Shown here: positions 25,276 through 64,000 of the stretch, piece by piece
Position numbering within the stretch: the stretch's first letter is position 1
Layout of the letters: each line of letters starts with the position of its first letter
Source: Glandiceps talaboti
Lineage: Eukaryota; Hemichordata; Enteropneusta; Spengelidae
NCBI RefSeq assembly: GCF_964340395.1
Contig: NC_135555.1
Span: 17,583,746-17,647,745 of the forward strand
Direction: 5' to 3'
Length of the DNA stretch: 64,000 nucleotides
Notes under the pieces: generated by a model
Database searches by the model: none
What the model was told of the DNA's origin: nothing
The model's input: only the letters and a program-made list of their open reading frames with translations
Made by a program: the position numbers and the translations under genes

Positions 25276-25614
25276 TTAATTTTGAGCACCGTCCATCATC
25301 AGTCTGAAGGCATTTCTCACTGGAATTGCCCAAACTTGCTTCTCTTGTTCCCCATTTATATTAAAACGCACATATTTACCAAATTCAGTCAATGCAGAAA
25401 CCTGAACTGTTACTGGAACGGACTGGAACTGACCTGTCAACACACTGCTTACGATGCATTCTACAGGAAAATCTTCGTATTCAGAACGCAGAACGAAACG
25501 ATCACCTCGACAAAAGTCTTCATATATCATTAGAGTAACATCAGGTGAAACGTCTACGATTCCAAATGGCCGGAGGATCTTTGCTCCAAAAGTCAGCTGA
25601 ATTGATATCAACAT
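25276..25614 (-). CDS. hypothetical protein, 112 aa
   Basis: An unbroken frame of balanced composition, starting MLISIQLTFGAKILRPFGIV and ending FRLMMDGAQN. No known domain is recognised. It reads like the N-terminal or only exon of a gene or of a transposon protein, since it lies 650 bp from the DIRS pair. It may be coding; the function is unknown. Confidence 0.35.
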   Translation of the reverse strand: MLISIQLTFGAKILRPFGIVDVSPDVTLMIYEDFCRGDRFVLRSEYEDFPVECIVSSVLTGQFQSVPVTVQVSALTEFGKYVRFNINGEQEKQVWAIPVRNAFRLMMDGAQN

Positions 25615-25967
25615 TTCGATTGCTTGTGCTCACGACGTACTCAAACTTCAGACATTTTCGAAACATATGAGCGGTTTACCACCTAGCACAGTGAACACAC
25701 TATTTCCCGTGATTCCCATCATCATGCTCATCGTACATATTACGTACACATATCGTACGGGGGGTTATGGTTATGCAACAGTACTAGAAGAAAAGGGTAC
25801 CCGTTACCAAAATAGAAGTGCACCATCACATGAGTTCCATTTTTCCGCTGGTCTTGCATACAGTGTTGATCGACGGGGAATTGTAAATAAGGAACGGGAA
25901 AGCAAAAATTATCGGAAAAAAAAGGATCGACGCAGGGTATTCAGGGCACGCGCGCGCTGACCAATCA

Positions 25968-26055
25968 ATATGGGAAGCTGTTCAGGCCAAAAGTATTATT
26001 TTATTTTTATTTTATATTTTTCGTACTTACAAATTAATTTTAACCGTTTATGTAC
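25968..26055 (+). repeat. extra partial copy of the DIRS end segment
   Basis: GGGAAGCTGTTCAGGCCAAA through TTTTTCGTACTTACAAA repeats a segment at 26622-26700 inside DIRS copy 1, in direct orientation. It may be a remnant of another DIRS insertion. Confidence 0.7.
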
Positions 26056-26960
26056 TTTTATTCCATGTTCACATTATTTTAATTGAAATAAGTTTTCATT
26101 TATTTGAGAATATTGTTTTATTTTTCGTCAAACCAGAATTTTTTTAAGGATAATATATAATTGCAAGTCAACATATATTTTTTGTTAAAGTTTGTTATTT
26201 TATTTTTTAAATTTAAAACTTTTTTTTTTTCCTTTTCAACTTTTTTTTTGCAGAGTCTGCTGATTTAAAACATCCAAATACATTATTTGAAACGATATGC
26301 GGGTCACATGAATAAGTATTATCGAGAGCTTTAACTACAAGATTTAATTGGAATGCCTCTCGCAGGGCAAAAACCATAGGTTTTTGTTTTTACGTACACA
26401 GTTGGAATGCAAAATTCTGGACAATTGCTAGAATACACAATGTACTCTTTAATTGGAAAATTAATTATGTGAAAATATACGAAATTTGAACATAATGTCT
26501 AATTATCGAAAAAACATTATATATGCACATTTCTCATTAAGAATAAAACCTATATGATGAAGCATTAAAGTACATGTACACTTTGTTAGGCCAAAACAAA
26601 TATATATATCTGGTTCTGGTCTATGGGAAGCCGTTCAGGCCAAAAGTATTATTTTATTTTTAGCTGTAGTATCTTATATTTTTCGTACTTACAAACTAAT
26701 TCTACCTCACCATTCCGTAGGTACTACGGATCACGTGAGATAGCGTTTATGTACCCATAAGTCAATGCGTTAGTATTACCACTGTGACAAGTCTAAACAC
26801 TACAACTGTTTAGGCTCTGTTACAAAATCTGTAAGTTTGCGGGGTCTGCCCGACAGACACGATACAGAACTTTACAGGGTGTGCCCACAGTACTACTGCA
26901 CGCACACATCTACTTTTCTCTAAAGTTTCGTTAGAGATTCATCTTTTTCCGCCGTGAATT

Positions 26961-27731
26961 ATGGCACAGCTACTCGACATCAGTGACGCCATCTTGTATG
27001 ATGACGGTATACGCCCAGGCCCTTCTGAGGCAGCGGGTACGAAAGATGTTGTGGGCGATATTTTGTCTGACATGGATAAAAATGCCAGTACGAGTGATGA
27101 CCGCCCCGGTGGTCACTCGAAGGGCAAAACACCTGTAAAGACAGGGAAAAAGAAATCTACAACGGTAGCTCGCAGTGAACCTAGGCCTTCGGCTGCAGTT
27201 GGCAAGATGCCAACGGCTGAAATGAGCATCTCGCAGTCGTCTACAGCCACTCTGGGACCACAACATGCAGCCCCACCTGTAGACAACCCTATAGTTACAC
27301 AGATGCAGCAGATGCACCTCATGCAACAGCAAATGTTTGCTCATTTGGCACAAGTCATGTCTACCGTGGACGGTAACATGAAAGTCCTAAATGATTCTGT
27401 ACGGACGTCACTGACTGATAACACAAGGGCTCACGAACTTGCCGTTGAGGGCGACATGACAGTAATCCCAGCCAAAAAGGCACGGTCGCACATAGACTCC
27501 TTAGAGCTTGATATAGAGGAGGTCTTAAACACAGAAGATGCTAATAATAATGGAGATTTTCTAGCCTACTTAGCTCAGGATTATGATACTCAGGAAAAGG
27601 TTGGACCAGATATTAATGGTCAGCTAGCAGACATAATAACTAACTTACTGCAAATCACATGGACAGAGGACCAGTTAAAGGACAAAGGGGAAATATACCC
27701 GAGACCCAAAAACTGTGCAAAGCTAAGGTAA
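26961..27731 (+). CDS. DIRS gag-like protein, N-terminal part
   Basis: 256 aa starting MAQLLDISDAILYDDG. It is rich in acidic, Ser/Thr and Gln residues, with a Met/Gln-rich stretch (MQQMHLMQQQMFAHLAQVMS). Compared with copy 2 it lacks about 20 residues in the acidic linker after DANN. It is frameshifted at its end by a 10-nt deletion near 27728, where copy 2 reads straight through into the next gag segment. Function by analogy only: nucleocapsid-like structural protein. Confidence 0.75.
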   Translation: MAQLLDISDAILYDDGIRPGPSEAAGTKDVVGDILSDMDKNASTSDDRPGGHSKGKTPVKTGKKKSTTVARSEPRPSAAVGKMPTAEMSISQSSTATLGPQHAAPPVDNPIVTQMQQMHLMQQQMFAHLAQVMSTVDGNMKVLNDSVRTSLTDNTRAHELAVEGDMTVIPAKKARSHIDSLELDIEEVLNTEDANNNGDFLAYLAQDYDTQEKVGPDINGQLADIITNLLQITWTEDQLKDKGEIYPRPKNCAKLR

Positions 27732-27739
27732 ACCCTTAA

Positions 27740-28231
27740 GTGTGGGTTAAAGTGCCAAAGTTTGCAAAGAGTAGAGACTTGAAGTTTCAGAGAGTGCAGT
27801 CAGCAATTATCAAAGGGATGACACCCTTGGTAACACTCATGGATGTATTGCTGAAGGCAAAGAAACCTGGTAAAGGCCTTGACATTAAGGATATTGTGCT
27901 AGCAATACGTCAGTTATTAGACTCTGTAACTTTTCTATCTCGTGCTAACACTGAGTTGAATTTGCGTAGGACAGAACTCTTCAGACCTCTCCATAACACA
28001 CAAGTACACCAGCTATGCTCAGCTCAGACTCCCATTACAAACCATCTGTTTGGGGATGATTTGGCGAAGACCATCAAAGACACCAATGAGTCGAATAAAG
28101 TGGGACGAAATGTTTCGGAGAGGAGATTCCCAAGAGACCAGAAAGTAAAGTATTTCCAAGGCAAGAAGGGAAATTTGTTATCCAAAGGGAAAAGGTACTT
28201 CCACAACAAGAAGAAGGACTGGGAGACATAA
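27740..28231 (+). CDS. DIRS gag-like protein, C-terminal part
   Basis: 163 aa (VKVPKFAKSRDLKFQRVQSA onwards) that is continuous with the preceding frame in copy 2. It ends in a very basic tail (GKRYFHNKKKDWET) suited to nucleic-acid binding. The separate ORF here results from the 10-nt deletion upstream and a GAA to TAA change. Confidence 0.75.
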   Translation: MWVKVPKFAKSRDLKFQRVQSAIIKGMTPLVTLMDVLLKAKKPGKGLDIKDIVLAIRQLLDSVTFLSRANTELNLRRTELFRPLHNTQVHQLCSAQTPITNHLFGDDLAKTIKDTNESNKVGRNVSERRFPRDQKVKYFQGKKGNLLSKGKRYFHNKKKDWET

Positions 28232-28251
28232 CTTCCCTTGATACAGGTGAG

Positions 28252-29308
28252 ATGAATATCACTTTACTTACACATGACCCAAATAAAGTAAGGGAACTCT
28301 TGAAGCCAGATGTACTTCGTTTCCAGGCAGGCCAACTGAGATTTAATCGACTAGCCTGGGAAACTCTGACATCTGATTCAGAAATTCTTACTGCAATCAC
28401 TGGTTATCACATTGAATTCAGAAGTCCACCAGTGCAAAGCCGACCACCAAAAGAAATTGAGTTCAATGCCAGTGAGAGGGAAATTATTCAGGCAGAAATA
28501 GACAAACTGTTGTTGAAAAAAAGTGTTGGTTCAGGCCAAGCATACCAACGGGGAGTACCTATCTACTATTTTCATATGGCCTAAACCAGATGGGGCTTAC
28601 AGGCTGATTCTCAATCTTTCCAAATTGAATGACTTTGTTGTTTATAGACATTTCAAAATGGATACACTAAGGTCTATCTTAGCATTAATGACACAGAACT
28701 GCTATATGATGTCTATAGATTTAAAAGATGCCTACTACTCTGTCCCAGTGGCGGAAGAGTTTCAGAAATATTTACGGTTTACCTTCAATGGAAAGTTATA
28801 TCAGTTTACATGTCTCCCTAATGGCCTTGCATCTGCACCACGAGTATTTACAAAGGTTATGAAGCCAGTCTATGCCACTCTGTGAAGTAGTGGGCATGTC
28901 AATTCAGGCTATATTGATGATACCTACTTACAAGGTGATGACCCTGATGATTGCAGACAGAATTTCTTTAGTACCATGACACTGATGAGAAAACTTGGGT
29001 TTACAATTCACCCAATTAAGTCAGAATTTGAACCGAAACAAGTTATAATTATGCTTGGGTTTCAGTTAAATTCGGTAAATATGACCGTTTCCCTTACCGA
29101 AAAGAAAAAAGGAAATCTCAAGAAAATATGTATGAGGTTATTGCAAGAGCATCAGCCTACAATAAGGCAGGTGGCAGAGCTGGTTGGTGTTATGGTCTCC
29201 TACACTGCAGGAGTTGAATATGGCCCTTTGTATTATAAACGGATTGATATAGAAAAATCAAAATCACTAAAACGGGCCATGGGAAACTATAATGCCAAAA
29301 TGAGCTAG
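28252..29308 (+). pseudogene. DIRS reverse transcriptase, copy 1 (broken)
   Basis: Motifs in order are IWPKPDGAYRLILNLSKLND, SIDLKDAYYSV (motif A aspartates), FTCLPNGLASAPRVFTKVMK (motif B) and YIDD at 28910-28921 (motif C). The frame is broken twice: by a run of seven A at 28516-28522, which moves the downstream RT out of frame, and by TGA at 28883-28885 just before YIDD. Both lesions also occur in copy 2. Confidence 0.85.
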
Positions 29309-29379
29309 ATTTGATATTCAGTGGTGGATCAATGAAGCCACAAACTACCCTTTTCACATTACTCGTAACAAACCAGATA

Positions 29380-30180
29380 TACAATTAAGGTCTGATGCAT
29401 CTACTCGTGGCTGGGGGGGGGGGTGTATGTAATTCACAGGAAACAGGTGGTCATTGGTCAGATTTAGAAAGCGAAAATCACATCAATTATTTGGAATTGT
29501 TAGCTGCTTTTCTAACACTACGTTCATACTGTAAGGACGTGAGACACCAACATGTCAGACTTGAAATGGATAATACCACTGCGGTAGCTTACGTCACTAA
29601 TATGGGCGGACATATTGACAGGCTAAATGATATTGCACGAGACATTTGGCTATGGGCAAAAGAAAGAGATATATGGTTAAGTGCTTCTCATATACCTGGG
29701 GTACAACATATTGCAGCAGAAAAACAATCTCGATTGCATCACGACAATACTGAATGGGCTTTGTCCACTAATGTCTTTGACAACATTTTGAGGGTGTATG
29801 GCAGTCCAGAAATTGACTTGTTTGCTTCCAGGCTCAACTTCAAAGTTGGCAAATATATATCCTGGAAACCAGATCCGTTGTCCATGGCTGTTGATGCCTT
29901 CACAATAAAGTGGACCTTTGGCCTTGCTTATGCTTTTCCCCCATTCAGCCTGATAGGAAAAGTGATTCAAAAGATCGAGGTGGACCAGGTAGAAGCACTG
30001 GTACTTATAGCACCAATATGGCCAACGCAGCCCTGGTTTTCAAAACTGCTTAGACTTATAATTGCATGTCCTTTGCTTCTCCCACAGGGACACAAGATCC
30101 TGAACTTACCTTACAAAAACGTACAGCATCCACTCAAAAAGATGAAACTAGGGGCATGGAAATTGTCAGGACCAACCTAA
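29380..30180 (+). CDS. DIRS RNase H and connection domain
   Basis: RSDASTRGW, YLELLAAFLTL and LEMDNTTAVAYV give the D-E-D of an RNase H fold, followed by SASHIPGVQHIAAEKQSR. The downstream LRVYGSPEIDLFASRLNFKV region is typical of DIRS RT-RH proteins. A run of eleven G at 29413-29423 shifts the frame between the first aspartate motif and the rest. It overlaps the start of the recombinase frame. Confidence 0.8.
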
Positions 30181-30903
30181 AAGACAGAGGAATTTCTGAA
30201 AGAGCTAGTCAAATCATCATGCAGTCATGGCGTACTGGGACCAAACGACAGTACTCCAGCTACATCAACAAGTGGACTAAATTTTGCAGTAAAACGAACT
30301 CAAATCCATTTTCACCAACTGTAGGCCTTGTGTTGGACTTTCTTACAGAACTCTATGACACTGGAATTCAATACAGTGGGCTTAATACAGCAAGATCGGC
30401 TCTGTCGTCAATAATTCGGGTTGATGGTCAACCAATCGGGGCCCATCCACTTGTCATCCGGTTTATGAGAGGTGTGTTCGTCACCAGACCTGCGTTACCC
30501 CGTAATTCAGTGACTTGGGACACCAATGTTGTGTTACAGTTTTTGTCCAACCTCTCTGGGGTGTTGACATTGAAAGACTTGACTCTTAAATGTGTTACTT
30601 TATTAGCGTTGCTTACAGGCCAAAGGGTACAAACCCTCCATTTATTAGATGTTAGGAATATGACTTTTACAGACACTTATTGTAAGTTCAGAATTGCGGA
30701 ACTGTTAAAGCAAACTGCTCCAGGTAGACACTTAGCAGAGATTGCTATTCCTGCATATTCATCAGATTCAAGCCTTTGCCTTGTAGCTTTACTCAGGCAG
30801 TACTTACACACTACAAAAGCTTTAAGGGGCACAGAACACAGCTTATTTATAGCATATGTTAAACCCCACAAAGCAGTCTCTAGAGAAACCATATCACGTT
30901 GCA
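30066..30903 (+). pseudogene. DIRS tyrosine recombinase, C-terminally truncated
   Basis: The N-terminal core-binding part (WRTGTKRQYSSYINKWTKFC) and the first catalytic arginine box (LLALLTGQRVQTLHLLD) are present. The frame ends natively around SRETISR; after about 30903 it reads antisense reverse-transcriptase sequence of copy 2. The H-x-x-R box and the nucleophilic tyrosine are absent, so it cannot recombine DNA. Confidence 0.85.
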
Positions 30904-30907
30904 ATAA

Positions 30908-31745
30908 CCTCATACATATTTTCTTGAGATTTCCTTTTTTCTTTTCGGTAAGGGAAACGGTCATATTTACCGAATTTAACTGAAACCCAAGCATAATTAT
31001 AACTTGTTTCGGTTCAAATTCTGACTTAATTGGGTGAATTGTAAACCCAAGTTTTCTCATCAGTGTCATGGTACTAAAGAAATTCTGTCTGCAATCATCA
31101 GGGTCATCACCTTGTAAGTAGGTATCATCAATATAGCCTGAATTGACATGCCCACTACTTCACAGAGTGGCATAGACTGGCTTCATAACCTTTGTAAATA
31201 CTCGTGGTGCAGATGCAAGGCCATTAGGGAGACATGTAAACTGATATAACTTTCCATTGAAGGTAAACCGTAAATATTTCTGAAACTCTTCCGCCACTGG
31301 GACAGAGTAGTAGGCATCTTTTAAATCTATAGACATCATATAGCAGTTCTGTGTCATTAATGCTAAGATAGACCTTAGTGTATCCATTTTGAAATGTCTA
31401 TAAACAACAAAGTCATTCAATTTGGAAAGATTGAGAATCAGCCTGTAAGCCCCATCTGGTTTAGGCCATATGAAAATAGTAGATAGGTACTCCCCGTTGG
31501 TATGCTTGGCCTGAACCAACACTTTTTTTCAACAACAGTTTGTCTATTTCTGCCTGAATAATTTCCCTCTCACTGGCATTGAACTCAATTTCTTTTGGTG
31601 GTCGGCTTTGCACTGGTGGACTTCTGAATTCAATGTGATAACCAGTGATTGCAGTAAGAATTTCTGAATCAGATGTCAGAGTTTCCCAGGCTAGTCGATT
31701 AAATCTCAGTTGGCCTGCCTGGAAACGAAGTACATCTGGCTTCAA
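30908..31745 (-). pseudogene. DIRS reverse transcriptase, copy 2 (broken)
   Basis: Nearly identical to the copy 1 RT, with the same IWPKPDGAYR, SIDLKDAYYS and LPNGLASAPR motifs and YIDD. It is interrupted by the same seven-base homopolymer frameshift and the same stop before YIDD. It lacks everything beyond KKICMRLLQ. Confidence 0.85.
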
Positions 31746-31813
31746 GAGTTCCCTTACTTTATTTGGGTCATGTGTAACTAAAGTGATATTGGTCTCACCT
31801 GTATCAAGGGAAG

Positions 31814-33045
31814 TTATTTCTCCCAGTCCTTCTTCTTGTTGTGGAAGTACCTTTTCCCTTTGGATAAAAAATTTCCCTTCTTGCCTTGGAAATACTTTAC
31901 TTTCTGGTCTCTTGGGTATCTCCTCTCCGAAACATTTCGTCCCACTTTATTCGACTCATTGATGTCTTTGATGGTCTTCGCCAAATCATCCCCAAACAGA
32001 TGGTTTGTAATGGGAGTCTGAGCTGAGCATAGCTGGTGTACTTGTGTGTTAAGGAGAGGTCTGAAGAGTTCTCTCCTACGCAAATTCAACTCAGTGTTAG
32101 CATGAGATAGAAAAGTTACAGAGTCTAATAACTGACGTATTGCTAGCACAATATCCTTAACGTCAAGGCCTTTACCAGGTTTCTTTGCCTTCAGCAATAC
32201 ATCCATGAGTGTTACCAAGGGTGTCATCCCTTTGATAATTGCTGACTGCACTCTCTGAAACTTCATGTCTCTACTCTTTGCAAACTTTGGCACTTTAACC
32301 CACACTTCAGGGTTTACCCTAGTTGTGCTTAGCTTTGCACAGTTTTTGGGTCTCGGGTATATTTCCCCTTTGTCCTTTAACTGGTCCTCTGTCCATGTGA
32401 TTTGCAGTAAGTTAGTTATTATGTCTGCTAGCTGACCATTAATATCTGTATCATAAGAGTATCATAATCCTGAGCTAAGGAGGCTAGAAAATCTCCATCC
32501 TCCCCACTCTCAGCTGGGTCACTTTCAACAAAAGAGGGCCCTGCTTGAGGCTCGTCGTCATTATTAGCATCTTCTGTGTTTAAGACCTCCTCTATATCAA
32601 GCTCTAAGGAGTCTATGTGCGACCGTGCCTTTTTGGCTGGGATTCCTGTCATGTCGCCCTCAACGGCAGGGTCGTGAGCCTTTTTGTTATCAGTCAGTGA
32701 CGTCCGTACAGAATCATTTAGGACTTTCATGTTACCGTCCACGGTAGACATGACTTGTGCCAAATGAGCAAACATTTGCTGTTGCATGAGGTGCATCTGC
32801 TGCATCTGTGTAACTATAGGGTTGTCTACAGGTGGGGCTGCATGTTGTGGTCCCAGAGTGGCTGTAGACGACAGTGAGATGCCCATTTCAGCCGTTGGCA
32901 TCTTGCAAACTGCAGCCGAAGGCCTAGGTTCACTGCGAGCTACCGTTGTAGATTTCTTTTTCCCTGTCTTTACAGGTGTTTTGCCCTTCGAGTGACCATC
33001 ACTCGTACTGGCATTTTTATCCATGTCGGACAAAATATCGCCCAC
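31814..33045 (-). pseudogene. DIRS gag-like protein, copy 2 (one frameshift)
   Basis: The upstream part keeps an acidic linker (DDEPQAGPSFVESDPAESG) missing from copy 1. The downstream part runs from PKNCAKLSTTRVNPEVWVKV to the basic tail. A rearranged stretch near 32445-32460 (reading LAQDYDTLMIQ) shifts the frame between them. The original start is degraded: sequence around 33117-33140 corresponds to the copy 1 start region. Confidence 0.75.
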
Positions 33046-34066
33046 AACATCTTTCGTACCCGCTGCCTCAGAAGGGCCTGGGTGTATACCGTCATCATAT
33101 ACAAGATGGCGTCACTGATGTCGCGTAGCTGTGCCGTAATTCACGGCGGAAAAAGATGAATCTCTAACGAAACTTTAGAGAAAAGTAGATGTGTGCGTGC
33201 AGTAGTACTGTGGGCACACCCTGTAAAGTTCTGTATCGTGTCTGTCGGGCAGACCCCGCAAACTTACAGATTTTGTAACAGAGCCTAAACAGTTGTAGTG
33301 TTTAGACTTGTGGTAATACTAACACATTGACTTATGGGTACATAAACGCTATCTCACGTGATCCGTAGTACCTACGGAATGGTGAGGTAGAATTAGTTTG
33401 TAAGTACGAAAAATATAAAATACTACAGCTAAAAATAAAATAATACTTTTGGCCTGAACGGCTTCCCATAGACCAGAACCAGATATATATATATATATAT
33501 TTTTCGGCCTAACAAAGTGTACATGTACTTTAAAGCTTCATCATATAGGTTTTATTCTTAATGAAAAATGTGCATATATAATGATTTTTCGATAATTAGA
33601 CATTATGTTCAAATTTCGTATATTTTCACATAATTAATTTTCCAATTAAAGAGTACATTGTGTATTCCAGCAATTGTCCAGAATTTTGCATTCCAACTGT
33701 GTACGTAAAAACAAAAACCTATGGTTTTTGCCCTGCGGTAGGCATTCCAATTAAATCTTGTAGTTAAAGCTCTCACTCAGCTTATACTGGTACAGTATCG
33801 ATAATACTTATGCATGTGACCCGCATATCGTTTCAAACAATGTATTTGGATGTTTAAACTATTTTGTTTTCATGTATTGCTGTGATTCCATAAAACCATT
33901 TAATATTCTTGATGTCTGAGAAGTCAAGTTCGTTATTACGTGTGACAAAAACCCTTTGAAAATCGGAAAGTGTTGTGTGAGTATGCATACGTTTGTGTAC
34001 ATGTATGTGGTGATGCATGCGATTTTGAGCATGTGGTGACGTGGTGGTGATGGTGGTGGGGTAACG

Positions 34067-34069
<3 letters not shown>

Positions 34070-34106
<37 letters not shown>
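34070..34106. repeat. (GT)n microsatellite
   Basis: An uninterrupted GT run, followed at about 34158-34182 by a short (GACT)n block. Confidence 0.9.
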
Positions 34107-34107
<1 letters not shown>

Positions 34108-34342
34108 GCTGTTGTAATTGATTTATGTTCATGCCCACACTGTACATTGTGTGCTTGGACTGACTGACTGACTGACTGACTGAATGTCAAGTGTACTCAA
34201 GCACCCATGTAATTGTAATCCAAGCATCAGAGTAAGCTAGTATGATTATATTATTGACTACATACTTTCACAATCTTTCACAACCTGTCCACACAAAGTC
34301 TAAACAACACTCGGACAATATTGAAATCCATTGTTAACTGAT

Positions 34343-34348
34343 TTTATT
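34343..34348 (-). promoter_or_regulatory. poly-A signal of arylsulfatase B copy
   Basis: AATAAA on the minus strand, 198 nt beyond the stop, in sequence alignable with the 3' flank of copy A. Confidence 0.6.
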
Positions 34349-34545
34349 TAATTTTACCCACAGTTAATTTCACAGAATATAACTCTATGATTATAACATG
34401 TGTCGACTTTACCTATTTCTATTTTATGTTTGGCATATACTAAAACGCTATCTATCCAAACATTTGCTGCTAATCAATGTGATATTATATCATTTTCAAT
34501 GTGATACTTGGCGATATTTTCTATCACCTGATAGGTGATATTCCA

Positions 34546-64000
<29,455 letters not shown>

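Larger units (their letters stand above)
26265..30903 (+). mobile_element. DIRS-type retrotransposon, copy 1 (3'-truncated)
   Basis: In order it contains two gag-like frames, reverse transcriptase, RNase H and tyrosine recombinase. The gene order and the recombinase instead of a DDE integrase place it in the DIRS order. The element is broken in gag, RT and RNase H and cut off within the recombinase, where it joins an inverted second copy. Its first 2.9 kb (26265 to about 29146) repeats in inverted orientation at about 30902-33858. Confidence 0.9.
30902..33858 (-). mobile_element. DIRS-type retrotransposon, copy 2 (5' half, inverted)
   Basis: It contains the 5' non-coding segment, both gag parts and RT up to about KKICMRLLQ, and is then truncated. 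Gag parts are at 33045-32428 and 32305-31814, and RT at 31745-30908. The gag join is intact here (STTRVNPEVWVKV), but a different indel near 32445-32460 breaks the first gag frame. It shares with copy 1 the RT frameshift (T7 at 31523-31529) and the stop at 31160-31162. Confidence 0.9.

Noticed and set aside
30677-31069. 130-aa frame ending in FVVCKYCLSKATRQRL
   Set aside because: Chimera of copy 2 RT and antisense copy 1 recombinase across the junction; not a natural protein.
26970-33000. Antisense open frames through the DIRS gag and RT
   Set aside because: Shadows of the conserved coding strand; the sense frames carry the recognisable motifs.

Overview
The window is AT-rich, intron-rich and microsatellite-dense eukaryotic DNA, most consistent with a marine invertebrate animal. 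Arylsulfatase B-like tandem genes, a secreted ZP-domain protein, DIRS, CACTA and LINE elements and hammerhead ribozymes fit an invertebrate deuterostome or lophotrochozoan, but I cannot fix the species. Real exons are short and GT-AG spliced. Most long open frames are translated microsatellites or transposon pieces.

Layout. 1-5.6 kb: the 3' part of a plus-strand ZP-domain gene (six exons, furin site, poly-A signal). 7.5-20.8 kb: a complete minus-strand arylsulfatase B-like gene (copy A, 15 coding exons, 523 aa, intact CSPTR formylglycine site). 20.9-26 kb: intergenic, with a 171-aa secreted cysteine-containing ORF (23.5-22.95 kb, minus) and a 112-aa unknown ORF. 26.3-33.9 kb: two DIRS-type tyrosine-recombinase retrotransposon copies in inverted orientation, fused inside the recombinase gene of one and the reverse transcriptase of the other. 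34.3-64 kb (running off the right end): a second arylsulfatase gene (copy B, minus), with exons 15 to 5 present and exons 1-4 beyond the window.

The two arylsulfatases are tandem paralogues with identical exon lengths and phases and alignable introns, so each acts as an empty-site control for the other. This reveals a 20,043-bp insertion in the intron between exons 7 and 8 of copy B (40312-60354): 259-bp terminal inverted repeats beginning CACTAGTAG, a 3-bp TGA target duplication, and the unoccupied site still present in copy A. It is a giant CACTA/EnSpm-type element holding nested LINE fragments, MITEs and a Mutator-like foldback element. Copy B also has a 1-nt deletion in exon 6 that breaks the frame.

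The most unusual signals are hammerhead ribozyme motifs. A near-perfect palindrome at 12.67-12.85 kb carries one hammerhead on each strand, a third lies 120 bp away with an 8-nt duplication in stem II, and a fourth lies at 3.22 kb beside a decayed inverted partner. All have the short 3-bp stem III and open stem I known from Penelope-like elements and retrozymes.
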